Shown: positions 6,057 through 12,412 of the stretch, piece by piece
Position numbering within the stretch: the first letter of the stretch is position 1
Layout: every line of letters begins with the position of its first letter
Source of the DNA: Halovenus sp.
GTDB lineage: Archaea; Halobacteriota; Halobacteria; Halobacteriales; Haloarculaceae
Direction: 5' to 3'
Assembly: GCA_028275145.1 (NCBI GenBank)
Contig: JAQCNG010000041.1
Location: 1 to 12,412 of the forward strand
Length of the DNA: 12,412 nt
Notes under the pieces: model-generated
The model's input: only the letters and a program-made list of their open reading frames with translations
Told to the model about the DNA's origin: nothing
Database searches by the model: none
Position numbers and translations under genes: made by a program

Positions 6057-7904
6057 TCAGTCGATAATAAAGAGCACGTCGCCCATGTCGACGCTCTCGC
6101 CCTCGGCGATTGGCACCTGTGTGACCGTGCCGCCGAACTCGGCGACGATGTCGTTTTCCATCTTCATCGCCTCGAGCACACAGAGCACGTCTCCGGGGGC
6201 GACCTCCTCGCCCTCGTCGACAGCCACCTCCAGGATGGTGCCCTGCATCTCCGCGGCGACAGTCTCGCCATCGGCGGTGACCGTCGAACCGTCGCCACCG
6301 CTACTCCCGCCACTGGATGCGCCAGCAGAGCCACCGGCCTGTGCGCCGCCGGTGCCGACCTGCGGGGGTTGGCCACTCTCCTCGAGTTCCACCTCGAAGC
6401 GCTTGCCGTCTACCTCGACGGTGAACTCGCGGGTGTAGACCTCCTCGTCCTCGCTCGAGATGGTCTCGGTGCCCATCCGCTCCTGGGCCGTCTCGATGCG
6501 CCCGTGGTCCAGCTCCTCGTCGATGTACCTCGTCGTGTGTTTGCCGTTTACAAAGGGGTCGTCCGAGAGCATCATCCGGTGGAAGGGAATGATGGTGACG
6601 ATACCCTCGATGTCGAACTCGGCGAGTGCGCGCTTGCTCCGGGCGACCGACTCGGCCCGGTTGCTCCCGTGGACGACGAGTTTCGCTATCATCGAGTCGT
6701 AGTCGGTCACCAGGTCGTCACCCTGTCGGAGCGCGTCGTCGAGTCTGACACCGGGTCCACCCGGCGGGTCGTAGGTCGCGAGACTCCCGCCGGTGGCGGG
6801 CGCGAAGTCGTTCGCGGCGTTCTCGGCGTTGATGCGGAACTCGAAGGCGTGGCCGTCGAAGGTCACCGCCTCCTGCTCGAAGTCGAGTTCCTCGCCCTGC
6901 GCGATGCGCAACTGCCACTTGACGATGTCGATGCCCGTGACCTCCTCGGTGACGGTGTGCTCGACCTGGATACGGGTGTTCACCTCGAGAAAGTAGAAGT
7001 TCGCGTCCGCGCCGAGCAGTTCGCCGGCCTCGGCGTCCCGCTCGGGGTTCTCCTCGACGAGAAACTCGAAGGTGCCGGCGTTGTAGTAGCCGGCGGCCTC
7101 GGCACCGCGCCGGGCGGCCTCGCCGATCTCCTCGCGCAACTCGTCGGTCAGCGCCGGCGAGGGGCCCTCCTCGATGACCTTCTGGTGGCGCCGCTGGAGC
7201 GAACAGTCCCGCTCGCCGAGGTGCCGGACGTTGCCGTGGTGGTCGGCGACAATCTGCACCTCGATGTGGCGGGGGTTCTCGAGAAACCGCTCCATGTAGA
7301 CGGTGTCGTTGTCGAAGTAGGCCTCACCCTCGCGCTTTGCGCTCTCGAGTTGGTCCGCGGCCTCACCGGACTCGTGGACGATTTTCATCCCCCGACCGCC
7401 GCCGCCGCCCTCGGCCTTTATCGCGACAGGGTAGCCGTACCCCTCGCCGAACGCGCGGACCGCCTCGGCGCTCTCGACGGGCTCGGTGTCACCCGGGACA
7501 ATCGGCACGTCGGCCTCCTGCATTGTTTCGCGGGCGCTGGTTTTCTCGCCCAACTGGCGCATCGACGCCGCAGAGGGGCCGACCCAGGTCACGCCCTCGG
7601 TGTCCTCGACTTTGCCGGCGAACTCGGCGTTCTCCGCGAGAAAGCCGTACCCGGGGTGAACCGCGTCGGCGTCGGCCTTCTGTGCGGCCTCGATAATCGC
7701 CCAGTGGTCGAGATACGAGTCCGCGGCCCGTGCCGGGCCGACGTTGTACGCCTCGTCGGCGTAGCGCACGTGTCCCCCGTGCTTGTCTGCGTCGCTGTAC
7801 ACTGCAACGGTGTCGATACCCAGGTCCTCACAGGCACGCATCACACGCACCGCGATTTCCCCGCGATTCGCAACCAGTACTTTCTCGAAGCTGTTTCCTG
7901 TCAT
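6057..7904 (-). CDS. pccA: Propionyl-CoA carboxylase alpha subunit (biotin carboxylase plus biotin carrier domain)
   Basis: This 615-residue subunit carboxylates its own biotin using ATP and bicarbonate. The biotin carboxylase part covers about 5-450: [17 protein letters not shown] at the N-terminus, [10 protein letters not shown] (83-92), the Gly-rich ATP loop [12 protein letters not shown] (165-176), [16 protein letters not shown] (231-246), and [16 protein letters not shown] (305-320). Then come a short linking region (about 490-512) and a Gly/Ser/Ala linker (about 515-541). The biotinyl carrier domain (545-615) ends the protein, with the biotinylation motif EAMKM at 578-582 (K581). The start at 7904 is the ATG of an ATGA overlap with the pccX stop; an in-frame ATG 12 codons upstream would overlap pccX needlessly. 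A biotin ligase gene does not follow; the next gene is convergent. Confidence 0.96.
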   Translation of the reverse strand: MTGNSFEKVLVANRGEIAVRVMRACEDLGIDTVAVYSDADKHGGHVRYADEAYNVGPARAADSYLDHWAIIEAAQKADADAVHPGYGFLAENAEFAGKVEDTEGVTWVGPSAASMRQLGEKTSARETMQEADVPIVPGDTEPVESAEAVRAFGEGYGYPVAIKAEGGGGGRGMKIVHESGEAADQLESAKREGEAYFDNDTVYMERFLENPRHIEVQIVADHHGNVRHLGERDCSLQRRHQKVIEEGPSPALTDELREEIGEAARRGAEAAGYYNAGTFEFLVEENPERDAEAGELLGADANFYFLEVNTRIQVEHTVTEEVTGIDIVKWQLRIAQGEELDFEQEAVTFDGHAFEFRINAENAANDFAPATGGSLATYDPPGGPGVRLDDALRQGDDLVTDYDSMIAKLVVHGSNRAESVARSKRALAEFDIEGIVTIIPFHRMMLSDDPFVNGKHTTRYIDEELDHGRIETAQERMGTETISSEDEEVYTREFTVEVDGKRFEVELEESGQPPQVGTGGAQAGGSAGASSGGSSGGDGSTVTADGETVAAEMQGTILEVAVDEGEEVAPGDVLCVLEAMKMENDIVAEFGGTVTQVPIAEGESVDMGDVLFIID

Positions 7905-8161
7905 CGTTCGAATCTGTTCGTTCGTCCCGCGGCAGTCCATTCGTCTGTCGGTGCGTCGCGTGGCACACGCCGTGACACTCCCGTCAACCCGCGGATGCGA
8001 CCCGCGAACTCAAATCGCTTGTTGTTCCAGGTCTCCGCCCGGTCGGGTTCCGCTGTCTCCTCGTCCAGGTACTCGGCAATTGCCGCCGCTATCGCCGCCG
8101 TCTCGCGAGTGCTCGCCGCCTCGATGTGCAGTCGGCCACTAGACACCTGGTTGTCGGACAT
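7901..8161 (-). CDS. pccX: Small third subunit of haloarchaeal propionyl-CoA carboxylase (PccX-type, 'acc operon protein')
   Basis: The protein is 86 residues, starting [20 protein letters not shown]. It lies between pccB and pccA, one base after the pccB stop and overlapping the pccA start by 4 bases, so it is part of the operon. Established knowledge, from memory: a small gene at this position in Haloferax mediterranei (pccX) encodes a third subunit needed for carboxylase activity. The sequence shows an N-terminal strand (GRLHIEAAS), an Ala-rich helix ([18 protein letters not shown]), a [11 protein letters not shown] segment around residue 45, and a C-terminal [10 protein letters not shown] patch. 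The subunit probably helps assemble or connect PccA and PccB. Identification rests mainly on operon position and size. Confidence 0.85.
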   Translation of the reverse strand: MSDNQVSSGRLHIEAASTRETAAIAAAIAEYLDEETAEPDRAETWNNKRFEFAGRIRGLTGVSRRVPRDAPTDEWTAAGRTNRFER

Positions 8162-8162
8162 C

Positions 8163-9713
8163 TCAGAGGGGGATGTTACCGTGCTTGCGGTCGGGGTTGG
8201 TCTTGCGCTTCGAGCGCAGCATTGCCAGGTCGCTCACCAGTCGCGGGCGCGTGTCCGCGGGTTCGAGCACGTCGTCGACGTACCCCCGGTCGGCCGCGGT
8301 GTAGGGGTTGGCGAACTGGTCGCGGTACTCCTCGATGAGCTGGTCACGGCGCTGTTCGGGGTTCTCGGCCTTGTCGAGTTCGTCGCTGTAGAGCACGTTG
8401 ATAGCACCGCGGGGACCCATCACGGCGATCTCGGCGGTGGGCCAGGCGTAGTTGACGTCCGCGCCGATGTGCTTCGAGGCCATCACGTCGTAGGCCCCGC
8501 CGTAGGCCTTTCGCGTGATGACCGTCAGCAGCGGAACGGTCGCCTCCGAGAACGCGTAGAGCAGTTTCGCGCCGTGGCGGATGATACCGCGGTGCTCCTG
8601 GTCGGTGCCGGGCATGAACCCCGGCACGTCCACGAACGTCAGAATCGGGATGTTGAACGCATCACAGAAGCGGACAAAGCGTGCCCCCTTCATCGAGGAC
8701 TCGATGTCGAGCGTGCCGGCGTTGACCCGTGGCTGGTTCGCCACCACACCGATTGCGTGGCCGTCCAGTCGGGCGAACCCGACGACGAGATTCCGGGCGA
8801 ACGACCCCCCGACCTCGAAAAACGAGCCCTCGTCAACCACCCGCTCGACGACGTGGACCATGTGGTACGGTTTTTGTGGTTCGCCAGGGACGATGTCGGC
8901 CAACTCCTCGTCACGGCGCTCCGGGTCGTCCCGGGGCTCGACACGCGGGGGGTCCTCCACGTTGTTCTGTGGGAGATAGGAGAGCAGTCGTCCCACGTCA
9001 TCGAGAGCGCTCTTCTCGTCGGCGGCGGTGAACTGCGCGACACCGGACTCGGTGGCGTGTGTCTTCGCACCGCCGAGTTCGTCGAAGCCCACATCCTCGC
9101 CGGTGACCGTCTCGACGACGTCGGGGCCGGTGATGAACATGTGGCTGGTGTCCTCGACCATCATCACGAAGTCGGTGAGAGCCGGTGAGTACACCGCGCC
9201 GCCGGCACACGGGCCCATGACCACCGAAATCTGCGGGATGACGCCGCTTGCCTGCTGGTTCCGGTGGAATATCTCGGCGTAGCCCGCGAGCGAGTCGATA
9301 CCCTCCTGGATGCGCGCGCCGGCCGAGTCGTTCAACCCGACCACGGGTGCGCCCGTCTCCATCGCACGGTCCATCACCTTTGTGACCTTCTCGGCGAACA
9401 CCTCGCCCAGCGACCCACCGAACACGGTGAAATCGTGGGCGAACACGAACACCGTTCGGCCGTTTACCTCACCGTAGCCGGTGACGACACCGTCACCGAG
9501 CACCTCTCGCTCCGCCATGTCGAAGTTGTGTGAACGGTGGGTGCGAAACTGGTCGAACTCGGTGAACGTGCCGTCGTCGAGGAAGTAGTCGATGCGCTCG
9601 CGCGCGGTCAACTTCCCCCTGTCGTGCTGTTTCTCGATGCGCTCCTCGCCGCCGCCCTTTTTTGCCTCCTCCCGGCGCGCTCGCAGCGCCTCGATGCGTT
9701 CGTCGATCGTCAC
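8163..9713 (-). CDS. pccB: Propionyl-CoA carboxylase beta subunit (carboxyltransferase)
   Basis: This 516-residue carboxyltransferase moves the carboxyl group from biotin to an acyl-CoA. It contains the paired crotonase-fold halves of the family. Motifs include [11 protein letters not shown] (95-105), [11 protein letters not shown] (128-138), [14 protein letters not shown] (166-179), [13 protein letters not shown] (361-373), [11 protein letters not shown] (401-411) and [13 protein letters not shown] (421-433). The Asp in GGAYDVM is the residue that in actinobacterial enzymes favours propionyl over acetyl-CoA, as I recall it, so I read this as a propionyl-type enzyme. Some haloarchaeal enzymes may also accept acetyl-CoA. 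The start is a GTG at 9713 ([20 protein letters not shown]) with GGAGG 8 bases ahead. No in-frame start codon was seen shortly upstream. It is the first gene of the operon. Confidence 0.97.
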   Translation of the reverse strand: MTIDERIEALRARREEAKKGGGEERIEKQHDRGKLTARERIDYFLDDGTFTEFDQFRTHRSHNFDMAEREVLGDGVVTGYGEVNGRTVFVFAHDFTVFGGSLGEVFAEKVTKVMDRAMETGAPVVGLNDSAGARIQEGIDSLAGYAEIFHRNQQASGVIPQISVVMGPCAGGAVYSPALTDFVMMVEDTSHMFITGPDVVETVTGEDVGFDELGGAKTHATESGVAQFTAADEKSALDDVGRLLSYLPQNNVEDPPRVEPRDDPERRDEELADIVPGEPQKPYHMVHVVERVVDEGSFFEVGGSFARNLVVGFARLDGHAIGVVANQPRVNAGTLDIESSMKGARFVRFCDAFNIPILTFVDVPGFMPGTDQEHRGIIRHGAKLLYAFSEATVPLLTVITRKAYGGAYDVMASKHIGADVNYAWPTAEIAVMGPRGAINVLYSDELDKAENPEQRRDQLIEEYRDQFANPYTAADRGYVDDVLEPADTRPRLVSDLAMLRSKRKTNPDRKHGNIPL

Positions 9714-9733
9714 CGGCCTTGCCTCCCGGTCAT
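9710..9733 (-). other. Seven-codon leader ORF overlapping the pccB start
   Basis: On the minus strand an ATG at 9733 opens a frame reading MTGRQGR. Its TGA (9712-9710) overlaps the pccB GTG (9713-9711) as GTGA. The pccB ribosome-binding site lies inside it. The ATG is about 30 bases from the TATA-like element, so it could be the first codon of the transcript. No proof of translation exists in the sequence. Confidence 0.3.
9722..9726 (-). promoter_or_regulatory. Shine-Dalgarno site of pccB
   Basis: The minus strand reads GGAGG, 8 bases before the GTG at 9713. This decides the start of pccB and shows that this gene, unlike several neighbours, has a short leader rather than a leaderless start. 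Confidence 0.65.
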
Positions 9734-9758
9734 TCTGTTCTAGTGGTCTGCCAGCGCG

Positions 9759-9768
9759 GTAAAAAGGA
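9759..9768 (-). promoter_or_regulatory. TATA box of the pccBXA operon
   Basis: The minus strand reads CCTTTTTACC. With a start site about 26-27 bases downstream, transcription would begin near 9736, leaving a leader of roughly 23 bases before pccB. This is the only AT-rich patch close to the operon on that strand. Confidence 0.5.
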
Positions 9769-9842
9769 TTCTGGCATAGAGAGCCAACCTGTCACGACCT
9801 GCGAGGACCGCCCCAGCACCACCGCATGCGTCGCAGTCGGGT

Positions 9843-9868
9843 ACATTCTTGTCCTCACAGAAGAACGT
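9843..9868. repeat. Imperfect dyad in the pccB / receiver-gene intergenic region
   Basis: ACATTCTT (9843-9850) pairs with AAGAACGT (9861-9868) at 7 of 8 positions around a 10-base centre. It lies roughly midway between the divergent pccB promoter and the receiver-gene promoter, so it could be an operator for either. The rest of this gap of about 220 bases shows the two promoters and nothing else I can support. Confidence 0.25.
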
Positions 9869-9928
9869 CCTACGAGACTGAAACAGCCGGGAATGTCGCT
9901 TTCTTTCGTGAGAACTTGCACAAAATGG

Positions 9929-9935
9929 TTTTAGG
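9929..9935 (+). promoter_or_regulatory. TATA box of the receiver-PAS gene
   Basis: TTTTAGG, preceded by CAAAAT as a possible BRE-like element, is centred about 26 bases before the ATG at 9958. This predicts a leaderless transcript. The AT-rich ATTAATTA closer to the ATG (9944-9951) is too near to serve as the TATA box. Confidence 0.55.
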
Positions 9936-9957
9936 CTTACTCGATTAATTACAACGC

Positions 9958-12412
9958 ATGAGTCACAGTGGTGGTGGTTCTATCTCCGTTCTTCACGTCG
10001 ACGACGAACCATCGTTCGGGGAACTCACAGCGGCGTATCTGGAGCGCGAGGACGACCGGTTCGAGGTCGAAACTGTCACCGGCGCCGACGAGGCGATGGC
10101 CACGCTCGCCGACCGCCCGCCCGACTGCATCGTCTCGGACTACAACATGCCCGGAAAGGATGGACTCGAGTTTCTCGAGGCGGTCCGCGAGACGCACCCT
10201 GACCTGCCGTTTATTCTGTTCACCGGAAGGGGTTCGGAGCAGGTGGCGAGCGACGCCATCGCCGCCGACGTGACCGACTACCTCCAGAAGGGGTCGGGGT
10301 CAGAGCAGTACGAACTGCTGGCGAACCGTATCAGAAACGCGGTACAGGCCCGGCGTACCGCAGAGACCGCCGCCCGACAGGAGCAGTTGATGCGTCTCAC
10401 CGAGTTCGCCGGCGACACCGGTGGCTGGGAACTCGACCTGGAGACGAAGGAGATTGTGATGACCGAGGGGGTGCGCCGACTCGTCGGCTTCCCCGACGAC
10501 GTGGAGCTCTCGATGTCGGACGCGGTGGCGATGTACCACCCCGACGACCGCGAGGAGATCCGGCGTGCAGTCGACCAGGTCGTCGAAACCGGCGAGACGG
10601 TCGAGAGCACATACCGTCTCAACACAGTCGACGGCGAGAAACGGGTTGTCGACCTGACGATAACGCCGGTCACCACGAACGGCGATATCTCGGCGCTCCG
10701 GGGAGCGGTCCACGATATCACGGACCGCCGGGAGCGCCGGCGCGAACTCGAACGGACGGAGACGCTGGTCGAGCACGCCCAGGACGCGATGTTTCTCGTC
10801 GACGTTGGTGAGGAGTTCACCATCGAACAGGTCAACCCCGCGTACGAGAGCGCCACCGGCGTGTCGGCCGACCGCATCCAGGGAGAGTCACCGCAAGCGG
10901 TCTTTGGCGAGGCCGGCGCGGCGATGGCGGCAAAGTACCGCGAGTGTGTCGAGCAGCGCACGCCGCTGCAGTACGACGAGCAGATCCACCTCGACGGCGA
11001 GACGACACACTGGGAGACCAGAATCGCACCCGTCGTAATCGAGGACACCGTCGAGTACATCGCCGGGTCGACGCGCGACATCACAGAGCAAAGGCAACGC
11101 CAGCGCGAACTCGAGGCGGAACGACGGTTCGTCGAGCAGGCACTGGACACGCTCGACGACCTGTTCTACGTGCTCAACCCCGACGGGACGCTGCGCCGGT
11201 GGAACCAGCGGGTGCCGGCGGTCACCGGCCACACCGATGCCGAACTCGCGGGGATGAGCGCCCTCGACCTGTTCCCGCCGGACGAACACGGGACAGTCAC
11301 CGACACCATCGAGGCCACCCTCTCGGAGGGGTCGACCACCGTCGAGGCGGATGTCCGCTCGGCCGACGGCGGGCGCATCCCACACGAGTTCAGGGGGAGA
11401 CGGCTGACCGACGCGGACGGGGAGACAACCGGAATCGTCGGCATCGGCCGGGACCTGACAGAGCGCCGGCGGCAGGAACGCCGGTTCCGGGCGCTCGTCG
11501 AGGGGTCGAACGACGTGGTCTCTATCGTCGACGCCGACGGGGTCTACCAGTACCAGAGCCCGTCACTGGAGCGGGTTCTGGGGCACGACCCCGAGGAGAC
11601 GGTCGGCGACACTGCGTGGGAGTACATCCATCCCGACGACCGCGAGGCGGTCAGAAACACGTTCGAGCGGTGGGTAGCGGGCACGGAGACCGTCGTGACA
11701 GCCAGGTACCGTGCCCGGCACGCCGACGGGTCGTGGCGCTGGATGGAGGCCCGCGGAAGCGACCACCTCGACGACCCGAGCATCGAGGGGTACGTCATAA
11801 ACAGCCGCGACATCACAGAGCAGAGGAAAGACAGAGCGAAACTGGAGCGCACCCGTGAACTCATGTCGAACGTCGAGCAACTGGCCGACGTCGGGGCCTG
11901 GGAGTACGACCCCCAGAGCGACCGACTCCGCCTCACCGAGGGCGCATACCGTGTGTACGGGGTCGACCCGGAACGGGATATCTCGCCGGGCGAGGCGTTC
12001 GACTTCTTCCACCCGGAGGACCGGGAGCGACTGACCGACCGGTTCGACGAGTGCCTCGAGACGGGCAGACCCTACACACTCGACGTGCGATTCACGACCG
12101 GCGAGGGCAGAGAGCGGTGGATTACCGCACGCGGTGAGCGGGCACAGAGAGACAGCGGTGTCGTCGTCAGGGGGTACATCCGGGATATCACCGAGCGAAA
12201 ACGCCGCGAACAGCAGTTGACCAAACTGAACCGGACCACCCGCGAACTCCTGACGGCGGAGAACGAGGCGGAGGTTGCCGATATCGGCGTCGAGGCCGCC
12301 AGCGACGTTCTGGACGTCCGGGTGAGCGCCATCGAGTTCGCCGATGGCGAGCACACGGAACTGGTGCCGGCCGCACAGACCGGGGCATTCGAGTCGGCCG
12401 TCGGTGACGTTC
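9958..12412 (+). CDS. Receiver domain plus five PAS domains plus GAF start; signal transducer, C-terminus outside the window
   Basis: The frame is open from the ATG to the right edge (818 residues seen, no stop). A receiver domain occupies about 9-125, with the acidic pair D15/D16, phosphoacceptor D61 in SDYNMPGKDG, T89 and K111 (YLQKG). Five PAS domains follow, at about 145-255, 266-378, 389-503, 508-622 and 634-746. Each ends in a D[IL]T[DE][RQ] signature and a charged coiled linker. A GAF-like domain starts near 757 (LNRTTRELLTAENEAEVADI) and is cut off. Family knowledge: haloarchaeal proteins of this shape end either in a histidine kinase (HisKA/HATPase) or in a Bat-like helix-turn-helix. 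Which applies here cannot be seen. No kinase H-box is present in the visible part. The protein is soluble, with no transmembrane segment, so it senses cytoplasmic signals or receives phosphate from a partner. Confidence 0.92.
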   Translation, partial: MSHSGGGSISVLHVDDEPSFGELTAAYLEREDDRFEVETVTGADEAMATLADRPPDCIVSDYNMPGKDGLEFLEAVRETHPDLPFILFTGRGSEQVASDAIAADVTDYLQKGSGSEQYELLANRIRNAVQARRTAETAARQEQLMRLTEFAGDTGGWELDLETKEIVMTEGVRRLVGFPDDVELSMSDAVAMYHPDDREEIRRAVDQVVETGETVESTYRLNTVDGEKRVVDLTITPVTTNGDISALRGAVHDITDRRERRRELERTETLVEHAQDAMFLVDVGEEFTIEQVNPAYESATGVSADRIQGESPQAVFGEAGAAMAAKYRECVEQRTPLQYDEQIHLDGETTHWETRIAPVVIEDTVEYIAGSTRDITEQRQRQRELEAERRFVEQALDTLDDLFYVLNPDGTLRRWNQRVPAVTGHTDAELAGMSALDLFPPDEHGTVTDTIEATLSEGSTTVEADVRSADGGRIPHEFRGRRLTDADGETTGIVGIGRDLTERRRQERRFRALVEGSNDVVSIVDADGVYQYQSPSLERVLGHDPEETVGDTAWEYIHPDDREAVRNTFERWVAGTETVVTARYRARHADGSWRWMEARGSDHLDDPSIEGYVINSRDITEQRKDRAKLERTRELMSNVEQLADVGAWEYDPQSDRLRLTEGAYRVYGVDPERDISPGEAFDFFHPEDRERLTDRFDECLETGRPYTLDVRFTTGEGRERWITARGERAQRDSGVVVRGYIRDITERKRREQQLTKLNRTTRELLTAENEAEVADIGVEAASDVLDVRVSAIEFADGEHTELVPAAQTGAFESAVGDV

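Noticed and set aside
5994..9188. A 1064-codon open frame on the plus strand
   Set aside because: It lies antisense to pccA, pccX and most of pccB, whose families are unmistakable. Long antisense open frames are common in GC-rich genomes with strong third-position bias, and the translation shows no recognisable domain.
9730..9934. Small open frames on both strands in the pccB / receiver-gene gap
   Set aside because: They overlap promoter elements, have no start signal of their own and encode basic or cysteine-containing peptides unlike the acidic local proteins.
10278..11150. A 290-codon minus-strand open frame inside the receiver-PAS gene
   Set aside because: Its Ser/Arg-rich translation is the usual antisense shadow of an acidic haloarchaeal coding frame. 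The plus-strand PAS domains are clear.

Overview
The window looks like a piece of a haloarchaeal (class Halobacteria) chromosome. It is GC-rich. Its proteins are strongly acidic (Asp/Glu-rich, Lys-poor). Several start codons (ATG or GTG) lie about 26 bases downstream of an AT-rich TATA-like element with no room for a leader, the leaderless layout typical of haloarchaea. The gene content (a two-RCK potassium channel, a three-gene pccB-pccX-pccA operon, a receiver plus multi-PAS sensor) also fits. I cannot name the genus. No tRNA, rRNA, CRISPR array, insertion sequence or integrase was seen.

Layout, left to right. (1) The N-terminal part of a secreted protein runs leftward out of the window (minus strand, start at 269). 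(2) A divergent intergenic region (270-499) holds two TATA-like elements and a cluster of repeated 9-base motifs. (3) A two-gene plus-strand unit (500-1380) encodes a small two-helix membrane protein and, overlapping it by 4 bases, a small winged-helix-like protein. (4) A convergent gap (1381-1493) contains a long, almost perfect hairpin that reaches into the mutL stop codon. (5) mutL (minus, 1494-3572) encodes a MutL with the endonuclease metal-binding motif. (6) A SlyD-like FKBP prolyl isomerase (3744-4214) and a potassium channel with two RCK domains (4296-5975) follow on the plus strand. (7) On the minus strand lies a propionyl-CoA carboxylase operon in the order pccB (9713-8163), pccX (8161-7901), pccA (7904-6057). 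The genes are packed with a 1-base gap and a 4-base ATGA overlap. (8) Divergent from it, a receiver-domain protein with five PAS domains and the beginning of a GAF domain runs off the right edge (9958 onward).

How the genes work together. PccA (biotin carboxylase plus biotin carrier), PccB (carboxyltransferase) and PccX (small third subunit) should form one ATP- and biotin-dependent enzyme making methylmalonyl-CoA from propionyl-CoA. MutL is a stand-alone mismatch-repair gene here, because mutS is not adjacent. FKBP and the channel are probably co-transcribed by position only. The multi-PAS protein is a signal transducer whose output domain lies outside the window.

The best candidates for something new are the hairpin at 1451-1494, the repeated motif cluster at 315-421, the short leader ORF overlapping the pccB start, and a possible relationship between PccX and the epsilon subunits of actinobacterial acyl-CoA carboxylases. 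I did not find a clearly novel defence or mobile system.
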